The notes beneath the pieces were generated by a model. That model was not told the origin of the DNA, did not search any database, and saw only the letters and a list, made by a program, of their open reading frames with translations. A stretch of DNA of 32,225 bases from Gemmatimonadaceae bacterium (GTDB taxonomy: Bacteria > Gemmatimonadota > Gemmatimonadetes > Gemmatimonadales > Gemmatimonadaceae): assembly GCA_025450815.1 (NCBI GenBank), contig JANWLO010000184.1:1-32225 (forward strand), in the 5' to 3' direction. Each line of letters opens with the position of its first letter. Positions within the stretch are counted from its first letter, which is position 1. Position numbers and translations under genes: made by a program. Shown piece after piece: positions 20,880-29,503 of this stretch.

Positions 20880-21767
20880 CTACTCGCTTTGGATCTGTGC
20901 GGGCGAGTTCAGATGGATCTTGATGTTACCACCCACCGGCACGCAGCCGTCGTATCCGGCGGTGCCCATTGCAACCGCGGTGCCCGCCGCGGCGCCAGTT
21001 GCGGCGCCGATCACGGTGCCCTTGGTGCTATGCCCGATGATCTGGCCGATGATGCCGCCGATCACAGCGCCCCCGCCCACCTTGAGGGCGTCGGACTTCG
21101 TGCTCGCGTTGCGCACCTTGTCCACATCGACGTGATCGATTGACGCATCAATCGGGTAGCTCTTGTCGCCCCAAGTGAGGTTCGTGACGTCGAACGTCAT
21201 CTGGATCGGGTCGCCTGTCTTGCCGCTCTGCTTGAGCTCAGACACGGCGATCACCGCCTTCGCGCCCGCCGGAATGGTGACTCCGTTCGAGGCCGGAACG
21301 GCGTCGTTCACGGTGGCCGTGAACTTGTCGCCAACCTTGTTCGTGTTCGTGCAGACGCGCTCAGTGGACGTCAGGTTCATCGCCGTACCGGTGGCGACGG
21401 TGCCCACGGCCGCTTCGCTCCCCGTTGCTCCGCGCGTTACAGTGTTGCCGCTCGCCGTCGTGGTCACGGCCGGCGGTGCGGATGCCGCGGCAGGCGTGCC
21501 GCTTGGCCGCGCGCTGGAGTGTGTGTGCGCGGGAGTGCTGCGCTGAGACGCAGGAGCAGAGGAGGAGGACGCAGCGTCGGAAGACGGCGCCGCGGGCGCG
21601 GCGTCGTTGAGTTGAGGTTGAGCAGCCGAATCGTGATTAGCCATCTGCAGGTCGCGCGCATACGCAGTGCTGTCCTGCGCCAGCTGCGCACTATCGGACT
21701 TCTTACATGCGCCCATTGCCAGCGCGGCAGTCAGCGCCAAGGGAGCGAGCAATCGAAAAGTTGACAT
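20880..21767 (-). CDS. Glycine-zipper lipoprotein of unknown function
   Basis: MSTFRLLAPLALTAALAMGACKKSDSAQ (lipobox MGAC); Ser/Ala-rich low-complexity region; C-terminal VGGGAVIGGIIGQIIGHSTKGTVIGAATGAAAGTAVAMGTAGYDGCVPVGGNIKIHL. Confidence 0.8.
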   Translation of the reverse strand: MSTFRLLAPLALTAALAMGACKKSDSAQLAQDSTAYARDLQMANHDSAAQPQLNDAAPAAPSSDAASSSSAPASQRSTPAHTHSSARPSGTPAAASAPPAVTTTASGNTVTRGATGSEAAVGTVATGTAMNLTSTERVCTNTNKVGDKFTATVNDAVPASNGVTIPAGAKAVIAVSELKQSGKTGDPIQMTFDVTNLTWGDKSYPIDASIDHVDVDKVRNASTKSDALKVGGGAVIGGIIGQIIGHSTKGTVIGAATGAAAGTAVAMGTAGYDGCVPVGGNIKIHLNSPAQIQSE

Positions 21768-22013
21768 GAGTGGAGCTCCTTCGGGTGGTGAGACTAACGT
21801 CGTGAGGGCAATCCGCATGCCACGCATGGGCTCGTCGAGCTACGACGCCGTAATGAAAATCACAATTGGCCGGAATCCAACCCACGAGCCGCATGGATTT
21901 CGTTGCTTCAGTATACGGGCGCCACGTATCTTTGGGGTTGAAAGGCGAAGTCGTCCTTTCGCAGATTCGTGAAACAGAGTAACCCTCGCCGTCGCAAACT
22001 CAGGAGAAAGCGA

Positions 22014-22460
22014 ATGACCACGGCTCGCAGGTTGGTATCGGCAGTCATCACGTGCGTCGTCGGAGCTGCCGGGGTTGGCGTACTTGCGCCCAACGCCTTC
22101 GGCGGCACCGCAGCGCCGGCCAAGCTGGCGACGGTCACAGTAAAGATGATTGGCGATGCTAAGGGCTACCGGTTCGAGCCGGCCGAGATCACCGTCCACG
22201 CGGGGGATGCGGTCGAGTTTCAGAACGTCGTCGGAGGGCCGCACGACGTGACGTTCTGGGCGGACAGTATCCCCGCGGGCGCTGCGGCACAGCTTCAGGC
22301 AAACATGCCGAACACGACCGGACCGCTTGCGAGCCCGCTATTCGTAACGGACGGCGAGACGTATACGATCTCGACGGCGAAGCTCAAGCCCGGCACCTAC
22401 AGGTTCTATTGCATGCCGCATCTCGCACTTGGCATGCATGGAGTGCTCGTCGTTCAGTAG
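22014..22460 (+). CDS. Plastocyanin/cupredoxin-like copper-binding protein
   Basis: Signal peptide MTTARRLVSAVITCVVGAAGVGVLAPNAFG; YRFEPAEITVHAGDAVEFQNVVGGPHDVTFW...YRFYCMPHLALGMHGVLVV, giving His, Cys, His, Met type-1 copper ligands. Confidence 0.93.
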   Translation: MTTARRLVSAVITCVVGAAGVGVLAPNAFGGTAAPAKLATVTVKMIGDAKGYRFEPAEITVHAGDAVEFQNVVGGPHDVTFWADSIPAGAAAQLQANMPNTTGPLASPLFVTDGETYTISTAKLKPGTYRFYCMPHLALGMHGVLVVQ

Positions 22461-22523
22461 TGTGGGCCTCATCGACGGCGTGCGCACATTGGAATAAACG
22501 TCCGGCGCCGGTATGCTTGAGCG

Positions 22524-23336
22524 ATGACACGCGCATACGTCGATGATCTTTCGGTAGAGCGGCTGGCCGCGTTGCAGGAGCAGAACCTGGAGCTCTCGAG
22601 GCTCGTCGCCGAGCTTCGCAACGAAGCCGCACTGCGCACGCAGTTTCTCTCCAACATCTCGCACGATCTCCGCACGCCGCTTACGGCGATAATCACACAC
22701 GGCGAGATTCTGCGCGATGGCATTCTGGGCGAGCTGACAGGCCGTCAGCGCGAAAGTGTGAGCGGGATCATCGGCGGCGGCCGGCAGCTGCTCGACATGA
22801 TCGGCGAGATCCTCACTTACGCGCGCGGCGCCGCCAACCAGCTTACGCTCTCGCGCAGCGACTTCACGGTGGAGGCGGTGCTCGAGCAAGTCTGCACGCT
22901 CAACGAGTCGCTCGTCGCTAAGAAGGGACACGCGCTGTCCGTGACCGTTGAGCCCGAGATTCCGCCACTCTACGGCGACCGTGAGAAAATCGTACACGTG
23001 CTGGGCAATCTGCTCGGCAACGCGATCGACTTCACGGCGCCGGGCGGCAAGGTGTGGATTCGCGCCTCGCGCGGCGCGCCCACGGAACGCGGCCACGTGG
23101 TGCTCATCGAGGTAGGCGACAGCGGCATTGGCATCGCGCCGGAGCATCACGAGCTCGTCTTCCGCGAGTTCGCGCAGGTCGATGCGACGGCGTCTCGTCA
23201 GCACCACGGCACGGGGCTAGGCCTCGCGATCGCGCGCAAGTTCGTGGAGCTGCACGATGGCCGGCTGTGGGTAGAGAGCACGCTCGGCGGCGGAAGCCGG
23301 TTCTACTTCACGATCCCGGTGCGCAGCGCGTCCTGA
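22524..23336 (+). CDS. Histidine kinase lacking an obvious sensory or TM region
   Basis: QFLSNISHDLRTPLTAIITHGEIL (H-box), VHVLGNLLGNAIDFT (N-box), GDSGIGIAPE, GTGLGLAIARKFVELHDGRLWVESTLGGGSRFYFTIP. Confidence 0.95.
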   Translation: MTRAYVDDLSVERLAALQEQNLELSRLVAELRNEAALRTQFLSNISHDLRTPLTAIITHGEILRDGILGELTGRQRESVSGIIGGGRQLLDMIGEILTYARGAANQLTLSRSDFTVEAVLEQVCTLNESLVAKKGHALSVTVEPEIPPLYGDREKIVHVLGNLLGNAIDFTAPGGKVWIRASRGAPTERGHVVLIEVGDSGIGIAPEHHELVFREFAQVDATASRQHHGTGLGLAIARKFVELHDGRLWVESTLGGGSRFYFTIPVRSAS

Positions 23337-23705
23337 ATGCCGCCGCACATCCTGCTCGTGGAGGACAACGCGCTCGTCGTTGGCGCGCTGCGGCTGCTGC
23401 TCGAGGAAACCGGCCATCGCGTGAGCGATGCGAGCAACGTGGCGGACGCCGCGCGAGCAATGCGCACGGATCCGCCAGACCTGGTGCTGCTCGATCTAAC
23501 GCTGGGTGCCGACGATGGCCTCGCGCTGTTCGCGTTGGTGAATCCACCGCTTCCGGTGGTCGTGGCACTCACCGGCCACGATGATCCCGAGACTCGCGAG
23601 CGCTGCCTCGCGGCAGGGTGCCGCGACGTGCGCGTGAAGCCGATCCGCTCGCGCGAGCTCAAGTCGCAGATCGCCGCGTGGCTCGGCGTGCGCACGCCGG
23701 CTTAA
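23337..23705 (+). CDS. Single-domain response regulator
   Basis: HILLVEDNALVVGALRLLLEETGHRV...PDLVLLDLTLGADDGLAL...VVALTGHDDPETRERCLAAGCRDVRVKPI; starts right after the HK stop codon; no output domain. Confidence 0.93.
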   Translation: MPPHILLVEDNALVVGALRLLLEETGHRVSDASNVADAARAMRTDPPDLVLLDLTLGADDGLALFALVNPPLPVVVALTGHDDPETRERCLAAGCRDVRVKPIRSRELKSQIAAWLGVRTPA

Positions 23706-23708
23706 AGC

Positions 23709-24437
23709 CTAAATTCTCGTGCGCAGCGCGTCCGGCGTGAGGGCCTGCAGCCAGCCAGCGAGAATGGTGAAGTAGTTGGTGATGAGCAGAAGTCCGACGA
23801 TGATCAACAGTACACCGCCCGCACGGTTTACCCACTTCATTGCGCCGCGCCAGCGCGCGAACGCCGCGAGAAATTTGTCGATAGCAAGGGCGGCGATCAG
23901 AAATGGAACCGCGAGTCCAGCCGAATACGCGGTGAGCAACAGCAGTCCGCGGTGCAGATCGGCGGTGCTCGATGTGTAGATGAGGATCGAGCCGAGTATC
24001 GGGCCTATGCACGGCGTCCAACCCGCGCCGAAGGCGAGGCCGACGAGTACGGTGCCCAGATAGCCGATGGGCTTGTCGGCGAAATAGACGCGTCGGTCCT
24101 GCCCGAGTATCCTGAAGTTGAAGACGCCGAGGAGGTAGAGCCCGAAGAGGATGATGAGCGCTCCGCCGACGCGGGCGATCCACACGCGCGCGACGAAGAG
24201 GACGCGACCGAGTACACTTGCCGTAGCGCCGAGCGCGATGAATATGAGTGAGAAGCCGAGGACGAAGAGGAGCGCGTGGATGAGCGCGGTGCGCCGCGAG
24301 GTGCGCACCTCTTCGAGACTGAGGCCGGTGATGAAGGTGACGTAGCTCGGAACGAGCGGGAGCACACACGGAGAGAGGAAGCTGAGCAATCCGGCCGAGA
24401 ACGCGACAAGGAGTCCGAACGTCGCTGGACTTTCCAC
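23709..24437 (-). CDS. ccdA: CcdA-type cytochrome c biogenesis/thiol-disulfide membrane protein
   Basis: VAFSAGLLSFLSPCVLPLVPSYVTFITGLS; LVGLAFGAGWTPCIGPILGSIL; GTG start at 24437 preceded by the SD-like ggaggt. Confidence 0.93.
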   Translation of the reverse strand: MESPATFGLLVAFSAGLLSFLSPCVLPLVPSYVTFITGLSLEEVRTSRRTALIHALLFVLGFSLIFIALGATASVLGRVLFVARVWIARVGGALIILFGLYLLGVFNFRILGQDRRVYFADKPIGYLGTVLVGLAFGAGWTPCIGPILGSILIYTSSTADLHRGLLLLTAYSAGLAVPFLIAALAIDKFLAAFARWRGAMKWVNRAGGVLLIIVGLLLITNYFTILAGWLQALTPDALRTRI

Positions 24438-24474
24438 ACTACCTCCGGGAAGGGAACGGCGGGGGCGCCGCCGC

Positions 24475-26166
24475 ATGGGGCCGGTGCTGCGGTGGTTCTA
24501 CGATCTGAAGTATCGCGCCTTCCGGCCGGAGAGCCGAGTGCGCGACGGCCGCCGCGGGATCGTGGCGCTCCAGATCGACGCGCTATCGTACGCCGATCTT
24601 CGGCGTGCGATAGCGCTGGGCTACTGCCCCACCATCGCACGGCTGCTGCGCGAAGAAGGCTTTCACATTCGGCGGTGGTTCAGTGGACTTCCGTCTGCGA
24701 CGCCGTACTGCCAGGCAGGAATCTTTCACGGCGAGAATGCAGGGATTCCCGCCTTTCGATTCTTCGACAAGGAAACGCGGCGCGTGATCACCTGCAACGC
24801 ACCGCATGGCGTGCAATATATCCGGGATCGCATTCACGCGCCGGGAGCGCTGGCGAACGGGTCGAGCTACGTGAATCTGCTGGACGGCGATGCGCGCACG
24901 GTGGCGTTCACAGTGGCGACGCGCGAGAAGATGTCGGTGTACCGCCGGCTGGGCGGCACGCGCATGCTGCTGCTCATCGCGATCCACCCCGTGCGCGTGC
25001 TACGGATGGCATTCCAGTCCGTGGTGGAGTGGTTGCGCGAGGAGTGGGAGCGCGCGGCGGCGCAGTTCGCGTCGCGCGCGACGCACGCGGAGGGCATTTT
25101 TCCATTCGTCAGAATACTGAGCAACGTGATCGTGCGCGAGCTGCAGACGATGGCCATCGTGCTCGACGTATGGCTCGGCGTGCCGGTGATCTACAGTACG
25201 TACATGCAGTACGACGAGCTCGCGCATCACTTTGGGCCGTCGAGCACGGGCGCGCTGAGCGACTTGCGGCGCACGGACGCGCGAATTGCGGAGATCTGGC
25301 GGATGATCCAGGACGGCGCGCCGCGACACTACGATCTCGTGCTTCTCTCGGATCACGGGATGACGCCGGCCAGGAGCTACCGCGTGCTGTACAAGGAGTC
25401 GCTCGGCGCGACGGTGACGCGCATCATGGCGCGGGGTCCGGACGGCGAGGGAGAGCATGCGGACGTGCTGTCGAGCTCGAGCGAAGACAGCGAGTACTCG
25501 GACGTGGGGCCCGGGATCGTGGAGACGGTCGCCTTGGTGTCGCGGCACCGGCACTACCGGTGGCGACGCGGCCTGCGCGCGCTGCGCGACTGGATCCGGA
25601 GCCGCTACGGGCTGCGCGAGATCGTGTTCCCGGAAAAGTATCGGATCGACGCGCGGCACGAGGTGGTGGTGACGTACAGCTCGTGTCTGGCGCTCATCTA
25701 TTTCGACGACGTGACGGAGCAGCTCGGACTCGAGGATGTTCTGAGAGTGCCACGGCGCGCGCATCTGTATCGCGCGCTGCTGGAGCATCCGGGAATCGGG
25801 CTCGTGATCACGCGCAGCGACGCCGGCGTACATCTCGAGAGCCCACGCGGACGCGCGGTGATCGAGGGGGAGCGGGTGCGAGTGCTCGAGGGCGACGATC
25901 CTTTGGCGCCGTACGGGACGGAGTCGTACGTCGTGCGCGCGGTGCGCGATCTGGTGATGCAGCCGAACTCGGGAGATCTGGTGCTATTCGGCGCGTACGA
26001 CGGATACGACATCGTGTCGTTCGACGATCAGGTGGGCGCGCACGGGAGCGCGGGTGGGGATCAGGTGTATCCGTTCATCATCACGCCGCCGGACATGGAT
26101 TTGAGCGCGGAGCGGCTGGAGGATGCGAAAGACGTGCACCGGGTGGTGATGAGCCGGTACGCTTAG
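24475..26166 (+). CDS. Alkaline-phosphatase-superfamily (phosphodiesterase/nucleotide pyrophosphatase-like) protein
   Basis: GIVALQIDALSYADLRRAIALGYCPTIARLL...WFSGLPSATPYCQAGIFHGENAGIPAFRF; YMQYDELAHHFGPSSTGALSDLRRTDARIAEIWRMI; YDLVLLSDHGMTPA: metal-ligand motifs of the superfamily. Confidence 0.88.
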   Translation: MGPVLRWFYDLKYRAFRPESRVRDGRRGIVALQIDALSYADLRRAIALGYCPTIARLLREEGFHIRRWFSGLPSATPYCQAGIFHGENAGIPAFRFFDKETRRVITCNAPHGVQYIRDRIHAPGALANGSSYVNLLDGDARTVAFTVATREKMSVYRRLGGTRMLLLIAIHPVRVLRMAFQSVVEWLREEWERAAAQFASRATHAEGIFPFVRILSNVIVRELQTMAIVLDVWLGVPVIYSTYMQYDELAHHFGPSSTGALSDLRRTDARIAEIWRMIQDGAPRHYDLVLLSDHGMTPARSYRVLYKESLGATVTRIMARGPDGEGEHADVLSSSSEDSEYSDVGPGIVETVALVSRHRHYRWRRGLRALRDWIRSRYGLREIVFPEKYRIDARHEVVVTYSSCLALIYFDDVTEQLGLEDVLRVPRRAHLYRALLEHPGIGLVITRSDAGVHLESPRGRAVIEGERVRVLEGDDPLAPYGTESYVVRAVRDLVMQPNSGDLVLFGAYDGYDIVSFDDQVGAHGSAGGDQVYPFIITPPDMDLSAERLEDAKDVHRVVMSRYA

Positions 26167-26171
26167 GGCCC

Positions 26172-26228
26172 AAGTTGGCTATTGCCGCGGGAGCTATGAC
26201 TTGCGGCATTCGCTTCCAACTTCTTTTT
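26172..26228 (+). terminator. Two-tier inverted repeat with downstream T-tract
   Basis: AAGTTGG (26172-26178) ... CCAACTT (26216-26222), inner TGCCGC/GCGGCA stem, then CTTTTT (26223-26228); begins 5 bp after the phosphatase stop. Confidence 0.5.
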
Positions 26229-26240
26229 CGGAGAGTCCCG

Positions 26241-26861
26241 ATGCGATTGCTCGTCTCGATGTTGATCGTGGCTTCGATGGCGCCTCGCCTCTCTGCGCAA
26301 TCGCTGATCTCACGTGACTCCATTACGCCGCACTGGGCGATGCGATATCTGATCGGCGGCATTGATTCGCCCCCTCACATTTCCGGAAAAACTTGGGCGT
26401 GTGTGAAGTCGTGGCCTGAAGTGACGCGTGCACTCATCGCCGTTTACCAGCAATCCGATTCGCGGACTCTCGTTCGTGCCGACGCAATACTCATGCTGGG
26501 TGCGACGGGACAGGATACCGCCTTCCGGTTTCTCATCAGAGCGCTCGATGGCGCGAATCCGAACGATCGCTTTCGTCAGGACATGCTTCTCGCGTTGGGC
26601 AACTCCGCGGATCCGCCTCAGATCGTGTACGACCGTCTCATGATGGCGCTGACCTCAGGCGCTCCAGAAGACCGCAGCATGGCGGCGAGGTCACTGTCCG
26701 ACATTCGCTCACCAAGGGCGGAGGCCGTGTTGCGAAACGCGAGGGAGCGAGAGAGCTCGGCTCCGATGGTCGCTGAGATCGATCGAAGCCTTGCGCGCTT
26801 TCGGAACGCGCGCCACGCGCCGGAGCCGTGCGACTCTGCGATCCTGCGTCCTGGTCATTGA
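26241..26861 (+). CDS. Secreted HEAT-repeat-like protein of unknown function
   Basis: MRLLVSMLIVASMAPRLSAQ signal peptide; helical repeats RADAILMLGATGQDTAFRFLIRALDGANPNDRFRQDMLLALGNSADPPQ...RSMAARSLSDIRSPRAEAVLRNA. It is the 3' part of the long 24276..26861 ORF. Confidence 0.75.
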   Translation: MRLLVSMLIVASMAPRLSAQSLISRDSITPHWAMRYLIGGIDSPPHISGKTWACVKSWPEVTRALIAVYQQSDSRTLVRADAILMLGATGQDTAFRFLIRALDGANPNDRFRQDMLLALGNSADPPQIVYDRLMMALTSGAPEDRSMAARSLSDIRSPRAEAVLRNARERESSAPMVAEIDRSLARFRNARHAPEPCDSAILRPGH

Positions 26862-26898
26862 GTCCCTGGAAGCCGCGCCGCGATAACGATCGCCGTAT

Positions 26899-26919
26899 CA
26901 CGTTCGGAGAATGAACGTG
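26899..26919. repeat. Short hairpin between the convergent HEAT-like and acyltransferase genes
   Basis: CACGTTC-ggagaat-GAACGTG, perfect 7-bp arms, 7-nt loop. Confidence 0.5.
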
Positions 26920-26987
26920 GACATCGCTGATGATTCAACGAGAACGATGTTAGCGAGCAGTGGCGAGGTGGCCGGGCGTGGACGCAG

Positions 26988-28082
26988 TCACGGCGCCCCT
27001 ACCGGCGTCGCCGCCGGCAGCGGCTGGTGCACGAGCCGCTGCCCCGCACGAATCCCCGGACGCTCGACCAGGTGGTATGCCGCCCATGGGAGCGCACACA
27101 CGAAGAAGGCGAAGAGCACCCACTGTACCGCGTGCGGCGCGCCGCCGAACGGCACGAAGGCTAGCCAGAGCGCAGGTATGTGCAGCAGGTAGATGCCGTA
27201 CGAGTACTTCGCGAGAACGTGGCCCGCGCGCGCGAGCCGCGATTGCGGAATCTCGCGAACGAACGGGATGACGAGGCCGAGCGACAGACAGAACGCCCAT
27301 TGCGGCAACAAACTCTCGTAGCTGGCGCGCGCGACTGCGAACGCGGCGAGCAGGATCCCGATAGCGACGAGCCACAGTCCGCCGGGAATGCGCTTGGCGA
27401 GCCGTTTACGCAGTAGCGCGTACGCGAGCACGCCACCCAGGAAGCACGGCACGAATTCGAGCATCGTCAGCCGCCACAGCCCCGGAATCGGAAGCTCCGC
27501 GCGAAACGCAATCGCGCCGAGCATGCCGGCCGCGATGAGCACGAGTACTCCGCGCATGCCGCGTCGCGCAACCAAGAAACATAGCGGTAGCGCGACGTAC
27601 ATCTGTACCTCGATTGGCAGCGTCCAGAGCACGCCGATCACATCGCGACCCGCTACGACATTCTGAGCGAGCAGGAGATTGGCGAGCACCGTATCCGCAT
27701 CGGGCGCGTGGTAGGGTTCAAGCAGGCCGATGTGCGGAGTGTGAGGCGGGATGCGCAGCACGAGCACGAAGAAGATCGCGGCGATTGCAAGCGGATAGAT
27801 GCGAAGCGCGCGGCGGATATAGAATCGCTCGATCCAACCGGCGCGTGATCCCCCCGATCGCTCGAGCGACCCCATGAGCACGAGCGCGGTGTGTACGAAG
27901 AAGATGAGCACACCCGCTCGACCCACCCATCCCCACGCGACATTGCCGGGAGCCGTCGCGGCAATCGCGACGTGATCGGCGAGAACGCACAGGACAGCAA
28001 TGGCGCGAAGGACATCCAGATTTCGTTCGGGGAGCTTTGTGGGCTGCTGATGCAATGCACGACAAATGCTGTGAGTCCCCAA
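26988..28082 (-). CDS. Acyltransferase family 3 (OafA/YrhL-type) membrane protein
   Basis: RNLDVLRAIAVLCVLADHVAIA...GWVGRAGVLIFFVHTALVLMGSLER...FYIRRALRIYPLAIAAIFFVL; multiple TM helices; start uncertain (TTG at 28082). Confidence 0.9.
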   Translation of the reverse strand: MGTHSICRALHQQPTKLPERNLDVLRAIAVLCVLADHVAIAATAPGNVAWGWVGRAGVLIFFVHTALVLMGSLERSGGSRAGWIERFYIRRALRIYPLAIAAIFFVLVLRIPPHTPHIGLLEPYHAPDADTVLANLLLAQNVVAGRDVIGVLWTLPIEVQMYVALPLCFLVARRGMRGVLVLIAAGMLGAIAFRAELPIPGLWRLTMLEFVPCFLGGVLAYALLRKRLAKRIPGGLWLVAIGILLAAFAVARASYESLLPQWAFCLSLGLVIPFVREIPQSRLARAGHVLAKYSYGIYLLHIPALWLAFVPFGGAPHAVQWVLFAFFVCALPWAAYHLVERPGIRAGQRLVHQPLPAATPVGAP

Positions 28083-28167
28083 TGAACGACTGATCTCAAT
28101 CGGACCGGCGGAGCCTCATTCGAGAAAGGACTGTCGTTCGTAGCACGTTGAGTGCCCACGGCGTTTG

Positions 28168-28204
28168 TGAGCACGGAACGGTCCGCGTCGTCATGTCGTG
28201 CTCA
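28168..28204. repeat. Inverted repeat just downstream of the OmpA-domain gene
   Basis: TGAGCACG...CGTGCTCA, perfect 8-bp arms, 21-nt spacer; no U-tract. Confidence 0.4.
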
Positions 28205-28217
28205 GACGTGAGCGCCG

Positions 28218-29387
28218 TCACTGCCTCGACAGCTCCACCCTCCGATTCTGCGCCCGCCCCTCAAGCGTTGAGTTCGTCGCCTTGGGCGACGATGCGCCCG
28301 ATCCCCCCGTCTCGAGCCGCGCCGCAACGATGCCGCGCGCCACGAGCGCCGCCTTCACGGAAGCCGAACGCCGCTCGGAGAGCGCGAGATTCGAAGCATC
28401 TCCGCCCACGTTGTCCGTGTGTCCCGTGACGTTGAGCTTCCACGCCGGCTCGCGTTTCATCATCGCCGCGATCGCATCGAGCGTCGAATCCGACTGCGGC
28501 CTGATCTCAGCGCTGTTGTAGGCGAAGTAGATTCCATAAATGTCGACCGGCTTCCTCGCCGCGAGAGCCGCTTCCATGTTTTTCGAGGTATTCGCGTTCG
28601 GCCAATCGATGCGTACGACGGTCATCGAATCCTCGCCCACGCGGAATTGCAGGATGATCGGATTCGCCGGATCGTCGAGCACGAACATGTCTGCCGACTT
28701 GTCTCCGTCCTCGCCCGTCAACGTTCCCCTGACGTGTCGCGCCGGCAGCGCGACGACGATGTTGTTGACCAGAATCGAGACTGGAACAGCACCCGGCTCG
28801 ACGCTCGTCATCGTTCCGGATGCCGTGAAGCCCGCGCCGCCCTGCGCAATCGCCAACGCGCCAACCGATTTCGCGGAATCGGCGGATACCGCTCCGCCGC
28901 CGGCGGCGACCATCATCTTCTCCAGAATGCCCGCGGTCGCGGCGTTGATCCCTCCGGTTCCATCATCGACGAAGGTGAGTGTCGTGCGCCCGCTCGCGCG
29001 ACTCTCGGTGAGTCCGACGGTGGACAGCTGCGATGTGGTCGTGCCGGGATAGACCTCCTCCGCATCGATGCCGCTCGAGATGCGCACCTTGAGCGTCCGC
29101 GCAGACTTGAGGTCCGTCATGAGCACGGTCCGGCTTGCCTGAATCTGCTCTGGCGGCTCCCCCTTCCTTCCCGGCCGGTCGGCTGTGATGGTGAATGCCA
29201 CGCGATCGCTCGCGATCCCCGCCACGCGCCGCACCGATTCGTAGTCGCCCGCTGGCTCGCGCACCGATCCCACCACCGCGAGCCCGGTCACGAGTGGCAC
29301 GGTCGCGCGCGGGGCCTGCGCCGCAATCGCCGGCGCCGCACCCAATGCGATACCGATGAATGCGCGACACACCGTGGCGCGCGTCAC
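28218..29387 (-). CDS. OmpA C-terminal domain protein
   Basis: IYGIYFAYNSAEIRPQSDSTLDAIAAMMKREPAWKLNVTGHTDNVGGDASNLALSERRSASVKAALVARGI...LEGRAQNRRVEL; signal peptide RATVCRAFIGIALGAAPAIAAQ; GTG start at 29387 inferred. Confidence 0.88.
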   Translation of the reverse strand: MTRATVCRAFIGIALGAAPAIAAQAPRATVPLVTGLAVVGSVREPAGDYESVRRVAGIASDRVAFTITADRPGRKGEPPEQIQASRTVLMTDLKSARTLKVRISSGIDAEEVYPGTTTSQLSTVGLTESRASGRTTLTFVDDGTGGINAATAGILEKMMVAAGGGAVSADSAKSVGALAIAQGGAGFTASGTMTSVEPGAVPVSILVNNIVVALPARHVRGTLTGEDGDKSADMFVLDDPANPIILQFRVGEDSMTVVRIDWPNANTSKNMEAALAARKPVDIYGIYFAYNSAEIRPQSDSTLDAIAAMMKREPAWKLNVTGHTDNVGGDASNLALSERRSASVKAALVARGIVAARLETGGSGASSPKATNSTLEGRAQNRRVELSRQ

Positions 29388-29503
29388 GACTTGCGCTCGT
29401 TCGGGGTGAGCCTGGCGAGGGCTGCCGGGATCGAAGCGGTGGATGCCGGCGTCGGCGCGTTCGTCAATGGATGTCCACGATGTCATCGGAGTGAGTAATG
29501 GCG

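Noticed and set aside
23319-23733. Exact 15-bp direct repeat gtgcgcagcgcgtcc at 23319-23333 and 23719-23733 flanking the response regulator gene
   Set aside because: GC-rich low-complexity word expected by chance in this composition; lies inside two unrelated genes and shows no transposon features.
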